From the NCBI GenBank assembly GCA_965247055.1, contig CBDFGE010000004.1, forward strand, positions 186,001 through 250,000: a DNA stretch of 64,000 bases, given 5' to 3'. Under the pieces are notes generated by a model, which had not been told where the DNA came from, did no database searches, and was given only the letters and a program-made list of their open reading frames with translations. The position numbers were made by a program, and so were the translations under genes. This document shows, in pieces, positions 59,895 to 64,000 of the stretch (positions are counted from its first letter, which is position 1; each line of letters opens with the position of its first letter). This DNA is from CBDFGE01 sp965247055. GTDB lineage: Bacteria > Chloroflexota > Dehalococcoidia > Lucifugimonadales > JAGWBF01.

Positions 59895-62327
59895 CTAGGG
59901 CTCCTCCCAGTCCGCCACCCCTCGCTCCTTGAAGTCGCGAATGCCGTCGTCGCTGTATCCCAGCTCCCGGAGGATGGTCCGGGTGTGCTGGCCCATCAGG
60001 GGTCCCGGACCGGCTCTGCCTGCGGTGTGGGAGAATCTCAGCAGCGGACTGTATCGCCAGAATTTGCCCAGCCTGGGGGACTCCACCTCGGTTGTAAAGC
60101 CGTTCTCCAGAGCGTGGGTATCCTCGCTGTAGAACTGGTATGTGCCCCGGTCTTCCGCCTTGACGCAGGCGACGTCTGCATTTGTGAGGAGCTTCTCCCA
60201 CTCCAGGGGCTCCCTGGTGGCGAACACCTGCCCCAGCTCCTCGGCGAGGGCGTCGTCGTTCTGCTCCCGGGACTGGCCCGTGGCGAAACGGGGGTCCTCC
60301 AGGAGGTCCGGCCGTCCCAGGGCATGGCACAGAGCCTGCCACTCCTCCTCGAAGGGGCAGGCCAGAAACACCCAGCCACCCCGGGCGGGGTATAGCCGGT
60401 AGAGGGCGTGAAGTCCGTAGCCCTGGGGGTCTGGGAGACGGCGAGGGGGCTTGCCCTCGTGCCAGAAGAAGTCGTCGGCGTTGGCGTAGGCGTTGTTCCC
60501 CAGCATAGAGGTTACGACATACTGGCCCCTGTCCGTCCGTTCCCGGGCGTAGAGCCCCAGGAGCATGCCCACGGAGTTACCCATGGAGGAGTTGTGGTCG
60601 GGGGTGCCGTCGTTGGCCTTGTCAAACATGCGGGACACCTCTGCGATGTCCTCAATAGATAGCTGTTGCTCAGGAGGCGGGACCGTGCCCCAGCCCATCT
60701 GGCTCAGGGCGCCGCCGCACACGGCCCCCGGTATGGGGTGCATGGAAGGGCGGTGGGCGTGGGGGCCGGTTGAGCCGTAGCCCGCCGCGTAGAGGTACAC
60801 GAGCCTGGGGTTGATCCTGGAGAGCTGCTCGTAGCCAATACCCGTCCGCTCCGGGGCTCCCGGGCGCATGCTGTGCAGGAGGATGTCGGCCCTCTCCGCC
60901 AGCTTGTGGACGATCTCCTGGCCTTCGGGCTTTTTCAGGTCCAAGCACATCCCCTCGGTGCCGGCCATCGTCCGGTGGACCCCGAGTCCCTGCATGGTAT
61001 GCCGGGTGCGGTCACCTCCAGGGGCTTCGATGCGGATGACCCTCGCCCCCAGCTCGGCCAAGAGGGAGCATGCCAGGGGGCCGTTGATGACCGTGCCCAG
61101 GTCCAGCACGGTAATGCCCTCCAGGGGGTAGCTTGGCATGGGATGGGAGCCGTTGCCGGGGGGGGCTTTCCTGGCCGCCCCGTTTAAGCGGGCCAGGACC
61201 TCCAAGGTGTGCTGCCCGGGGTCTGGGGCTGGACCCTTGGGGGATCCGGGAGTCTCCGCCATGATCGCCAGGGGGCCGATCTGGCGCATCGTGCCCACGT
61301 GAGGGTCCTCGACCTCCCGGATGTGGCCGTTGTGCACCATCTGGGGATGGTCCATCCCGTCCTGGGCCGTCGTGTAGCGCTCCACGGCGAAATCGGGGTT
61401 CTTGTTCACGAGGATATCCAACCACTCGTCCAGGGTCTTCTCGCGGATGCGCTCAAGCATCAATCGCTCCAGGGCATCCCGGTCTTCCTCGGCGATAGTA
61501 GGGGCCGATCTAAACCGAGGGTCTTCGTAAATGTATCCCAGGTCGAGGGTGTGCATCATGGAGCGGAAGAGGCGGTCCACCACGTTGGCCAGCTGGAGCC
61601 AGTGGCCGTCCCTGGTGCGGGCCGCCAGGTAACCCATGGGGCCGCGGCGGCCGCGCCCCAGCATCGGGTCGGGAGGAAAGGTCCCGGGGTGCTTGTGTAT
61701 CATCTGTCCCAGGACCCACTCCCTGTGGTCAAAGGGCGTTATGGCCTGCATGAGGCTGGCCTCCACCTTCTGTCCCCGCCCCGTCCGGTCCCGGACATAC
61801 AGCGCCGCGATGGCGCCCCGCAGCAAGGCCATGGCCGAGGAGTGGCTGGCGCCCTGCACCACAACGTAGTTGGGGCCGTCGCGCCTGCTCTGCCCGGAAA
61901 ACCACATCATCCTGCCGACCTTGGCGGCCACGACCCCCTCGTACCCTTTGTAGTGGGCGTAGGGTCCCTTGGGACCGAAGCCGGTAAGGGAGCAGTAGAC
62001 CAGGTCCGGCCTCGAGGCGCTCAGCGTCTCGTAGTCGATCCCCAGGCGCGCGGTGACCCCCGGCCGGAAGCTCTCGAACACGACGTCGGCCTGCCGGGCC
62101 AGCCGCTGGGCTTTCTCCCTGCCGCCGGCGTCCTTCAGGTCCAGGATGACGCTCTTCTTGCCACGGTTCCACTGGATGGCGCCGGGCCAGTCGCGGAAGG
62201 GGTCTCCCCCCGGGGGCTCCACCTTTATGACCTCGGCGCCGAAGTCGGACATCACCATGGTAGCGATGGACCCGGGCATGCCCCGGGTGAAGTCCAGCAC
62301 GCTGATGCCCTCAAAGATCTGTGCCAT
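59895..62327 (-). CDS. Fused tandem CaiB/BaiF-type (class III) CoA-transferase
   Basis: An 810-residue protein formed of two CaiB/BaiF domains of about 400 residues. The first starts FEGISVLDFTRGMPGSIATM with AEVIKVEPPGGDP and KSVILDLK; the second restarts at YPLEGITVLDLGTVINGPLA with ARVIRIEAPGGDR and GMCLDLKKPEG, and has DILLHSMRPGAPERTGIGY. Class III CoA-transferases move CoA between carboxylic acids (formyl-CoA, carnitine, succinyl-CoA types). A single chain would correspond to the interlocked dimer. The donor and acceptor are unknown. ATG at 62327 follows GGAGAT. The IS5-like element inserted in its stop-codon CTAG left the reading frame unchanged. Confidence 0.88.
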   Translation of the reverse strand: MAQIFEGISVLDFTRGMPGSIATMVMSDFGAEVIKVEPPGGDPFRDWPGAIQWNRGKKSVILDLKDAGGREKAQRLARQADVVFESFRPGVTARLGIDYETLSASRPDLVYCSLTGFGPKGPYAHYKGYEGVVAAKVGRMMWFSGQSRRDGPNYVVVQGASHSSAMALLRGAIAALYVRDRTGRGQKVEASLMQAITPFDHREWVLGQMIHKHPGTFPPDPMLGRGRRGPMGYLAARTRDGHWLQLANVVDRLFRSMMHTLDLGYIYEDPRFRSAPTIAEEDRDALERLMLERIREKTLDEWLDILVNKNPDFAVERYTTAQDGMDHPQMVHNGHIREVEDPHVGTMRQIGPLAIMAETPGSPKGPAPDPGQHTLEVLARLNGAARKAPPGNGSHPMPSYPLEGITVLDLGTVINGPLACSLLAELGARVIRIEAPGGDRTRHTMQGLGVHRTMAGTEGMCLDLKKPEGQEIVHKLAERADILLHSMRPGAPERTGIGYEQLSRINPRLVYLYAAGYGSTGPHAHRPSMHPIPGAVCGGALSQMGWGTVPPPEQQLSIEDIAEVSRMFDKANDGTPDHNSSMGNSVGMLLGLYARERTDRGQYVVTSMLGNNAYANADDFFWHEGKPPRRLPDPQGYGLHALYRLYPARGGWVFLACPFEEEWQALCHALGRPDLLEDPRFATGQSREQNDDALAEELGQVFATREPLEWEKLLTNADVACVKAEDRGTYQFYSEDTHALENGFTTEVESPRLGKFWRYSPLLRFSHTAGRAGPGPLMGQHTRTILRELGYSDDGIRDFKERGVADWEEP

Positions 62328-62487
62328 CGCTCATCTCCTGGCTGTTCAGGCGCCGAATACGCCCGAGGCCCTTTCCCGAAAAAGCCAATTGCCACTTGAG
62401 CTGGCCAGCATCCGGCGTGGCGCCCGCTTGTTGCCCGGGACGTATTGGGGACCCGGTGGGGTAACTGCGCTCAGAGCGTAGGGGGGG

Positions 62488-62985
62488 TCAGCCGATGTTG
62501 GCCCGGGCCGCGGAAGCCTCCACCCCTTGTCTGGACATACCCTCGTCGAGCTGAATCACGATACCGTCGGGGTCTTTGAAAAACACAGTACCAACGTGGC
62601 CGGACTGGTTGGCGAAGGCGTTGGCGGGGCCGCAGGTCTGGACGCCGGCCGCCAAGAGCTTGGTCGTCATCTCGGCCAGATTTGGGACCTGAAAGGAGAG
62701 GTGGGTGATGCCTATCTGGTCAAGCATGATGGGTTTGCCGTCTGGCCCGGAACCTGGGTTCTGCTCCAGGACGATCATGGGTCCTTCGTCCTTCTCGCCG
62801 AAGAACATGACCGCCGCCCGCTGTGTCGGGTGAGGGGTCTTGAAGGTATGCTGCTTGCCGCCGGTGGTGGTCTGCTGGACCCAGTCGGCAATCACGCGGA
62901 AACCCAGGAGGTCCCGATAGAAGGTCAGCGATCGGTCTATATCGCCTACACAGATCGCAAGGTGGGTAAGTGCCGTAGCAGCCAT
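62488..62985 (-). CDS. VOC/glyoxalase-superfamily protein
   Basis: A 165-residue vicinal-oxygen-chelate protein. The N-terminal half begins LTHLAICVGDIDRSLTFYRD (a metal His) with GFRVIADW; the second half has ITHLSFQVPNLAEM and VFFKDPDGIVIQLDEG (a His and a Glu of the usual metal site). Members are glyoxalases, epimerases or ring-cleaving dioxygenases; methylmalonyl-CoA-epimerase-like function is one possibility given the CoA-transferase neighbour, but it is not provable here. ATG at 62985 has GAGGAGG upstream; a consensus promoter lies at 63043-63071. Confidence 0.85.
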   Translation of the reverse strand: MAATALTHLAICVGDIDRSLTFYRDLLGFRVIADWVQQTTTGGKQHTFKTPHPTQRAAVMFFGEKDEGPMIVLEQNPGSGPDGKPIMLDQIGITHLSFQVPNLAEMTTKLLAAGVQTCGPANAFANQSGHVGTVFFKDPDGIVIQLDEGMSRQGVEASAARANIG

Positions 62986-63042
62986 AGTATTCCTCCTCGT
63001 GCGGGCAATATATGCCCAAGGGAGTAGTGTGTCGACGGGGCA

Positions 63043-63071
63043 ATTATAGGAGGGCCCCCATACGGTGTCAA
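63043..63071 (-). promoter_or_regulatory. Full-consensus sigma70 promoter of the VOC gene
   Basis: TTGACA (63071-63066), exactly 17 bases, TATAAT (63048-63043) on the minus strand, a perfect match at both hexamers. Start near 63036, leader about 50 bases. It is the strongest promoter in the window and may also drive the CoA-transferase gene downstream. Confidence 0.75.
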
Positions 63072-63274
63072 GCGCCGTCCGGGCGAGCCGTTCGGCGTCA
63101 TGCCCAGCGTGGGTAGCCGCATATCGCTATGGCCCTGCACCTGGTGGAGGTAACGCCGCGGGCGCTGGGGGTGTGGTACCATATCGGGTGGTGGAATGTA
63201 CCCTATGCCCGGTCCGGAGGTGGGGAAGACGTGCCTTGGCCCGCACCGCAAAACACCCCGCAAGGTTGTGAGGC

Positions 63275-64000
63275 ATGAGGGCTTATGCGACCAGCCGGCC
63301 CGTGGTACGAGGCACCCAGGGTATCGTTGCCGCGGGACATCCCCTGACTGCGATGGCGGGGATGCGGATGCTGCTGAGCGGGGGGAACGCCTTCGATGCC
63401 GCGGTGGCGGCCGGACTAACGGCCAACGTGGTGGAGCCCACGGCGTCCTTCTCTCTGGCCGCCGAGGGGTCGTTCATGGTGTACCACGCGCCAACCCGCC
63501 GGCTGAGAGCGTTGAGTGGGCAGGGGGTGGCCCCGGGTAGGGCGACAGTGGACTTCTTCAAGGAGAAGGGGCTGGAGGACGTACCCGCCGGTCCCGGTCC
63601 CAGCACGCCCCTGGCGTTTACCGTGCCTGGTGTGGTCGACGCCTACATTCTGTTGCTGGAGACCTACGGCACCAAGACCCTTGGGGAGGTTATGGCGCCC
63701 GCCATCGACTATGCCGGGCGCGGCTTCCCCATGTACCCTGATATGTGCCGCAAGCTGGGGTCCCCCCGTATCCCGGCACAGTTCAGGCACTATCCCCCCG
63801 GCGGCATGGAGGTCTTCTACCCGGGTGGTAGATCGCCGGAGGTGGGCCGGATGTTGGTCCAAAGGCAGCTGGCGGCGACGCTGGAGAAACTGGCGCTGGC
63901 TGAGTCCCAGGCGCCAGGCCACCGGCTGGTGGGCTTGGGCGTGGCCCGGGAGACGTTTTACCGAGGGGAAATAGCCAGGACTATCGTCCAGTGCTCCGAC
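63275..64000 (+). CDS. Gamma-glutamyltransferase family protein, N-terminal part
   Basis: An open frame from ATG at 63275 to the window end (242 codons so far). Seen: GTQGIVAAGHPLTAMAGMRM, then LLSGGNAFDAAVAAGLTANV and VEPTASFSLAAEGSFMVYHA, all typical of the large subunit of GGT. The catalytic Thr and the small subunit lie beyond the window. GGT-fold enzymes hydrolyse or transfer gamma-glutamyl groups, and many bacterial relatives act on other amides (acylases). No signal peptide is seen at the N-terminus, so this copy may be cytoplasmic. The start is tentative; no strong ribosome-binding site is present. Confidence 0.82.
   Translation, partial: MRAYATSRPVVRGTQGIVAAGHPLTAMAGMRMLLSGGNAFDAAVAAGLTANVVEPTASFSLAAEGSFMVYHAPTRRLRALSGQGVAPGRATVDFFKEKGLEDVPAGPGPSTPLAFTVPGVVDAYILLLETYGTKTLGEVMAPAIDYAGRGFPMYPDMCRKLGSPRIPAQFRHYPPGGMEVFYPGGRSPEVGRMLVQRQLAATLEKLALAESQAPGHRLVGLGVARETFYRGEIARTIVQCSD

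Noticed and set aside
61209..62399. 396-codon plus-strand frame opposite the CoA-transferase
   Set aside because: Antisense shadow of a two-domain CaiB/BaiF protein.

Overview
The window looks like chromosomal DNA of a high-GC, uncultured-type Chloroflexota (Dehalococcoidia/SAR202-like). This rests on the gene mix, not on a marker phylogeny: NHL-propeller proteins, luciferase-like monooxygenase, CaiB/BaiF CoA-transferase, maleate-isomerase and amidohydrolase families, archaellum-type FlaH/FlaI/FlaJ genes in a genome that also carries bacterial nusA-ylxR-infB-rbfA-truB and purF-purM-purH, and a glutaminyl-tRNA synthetase. No rRNA, tRNA or CRISPR array was seen.

Layout. 0-0.4 kb: end of an IS3 element. 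0.6-9.5 kb: catabolic/transport genes (NHL protein, maleate-isomerase-like racemase, two paralogous MFS carriers, SnoaL-like, EamA, alpha/beta hydrolase), three of which carry a single-base frameshift. 9.5-15.4 kb: glnS with a small upstream partner, amidohydrolase, an Hfq-like protein, a Ca2+/H+ antiporter and a TauE permease. 15.7-20.1 kb: REP-like element, strong promoter, then purF-purM-purH. 20.2-25.8 kb: glycosyltransferase, quinone oxidoreductase, a GrdB-like protein with an in-frame UGA (probable selenocysteine), DHA2 exporter and LLM oxidoreductase. 26-29.3 kb: three consecutive coiled-coil/low-complexity genes. 29.6-33.7 kb: duplicated-domain protein, B12-type radical SAM enzyme, and a 2TM gene split by an IS3 element. 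33.7-40 kb: archaellum-type flaH-flaI-flaJ plus a Pro/Glu-rich protein, with an IS5-like element between flaH and flaI. 40-43.8 kb: DUF1800, second NHL protein, PHP domain, tiny zinc ribbon. 43.8-49.3 kb: nusA-ylxR-infB-rbfA-truB. 49.4-58.5 kb: one-strand block of McrB-like AAA, DUF2357/PD-(D/E)XK protein, ATPase-adenylate cyclase, response regulator, cyclic-nucleotide-domain histidine kinase and a truncated Ig-type surface protein, interrupted by an IS256 element. 58.6-64 kb: second IS5-like copy, a fused CoA-transferase, a VOC protein and the start of a gamma-glutamyltransferase.

How parts may work together. The pur genes and the nusA operon are housekeeping. The 50-58 kb block reads as a possible defence or signalling island: a McrBC-like pair, a nucleotide cyclase, and a two-component pair whose kinase has a cyclic-nucleotide pocket that could sense the cyclase product (inference). 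FlaH/I/J would energise and anchor an archaellum- or pilus-like filament; the truncated Ig protein at 49.4 kb could be a remnant of a filament or surface protein. Many genes are preceded by near-consensus sigma70 promoters with a 17-nt spacer, and several reading frames carry one-base indels in G/C-rich runs, which may be assembly errors or real decay.
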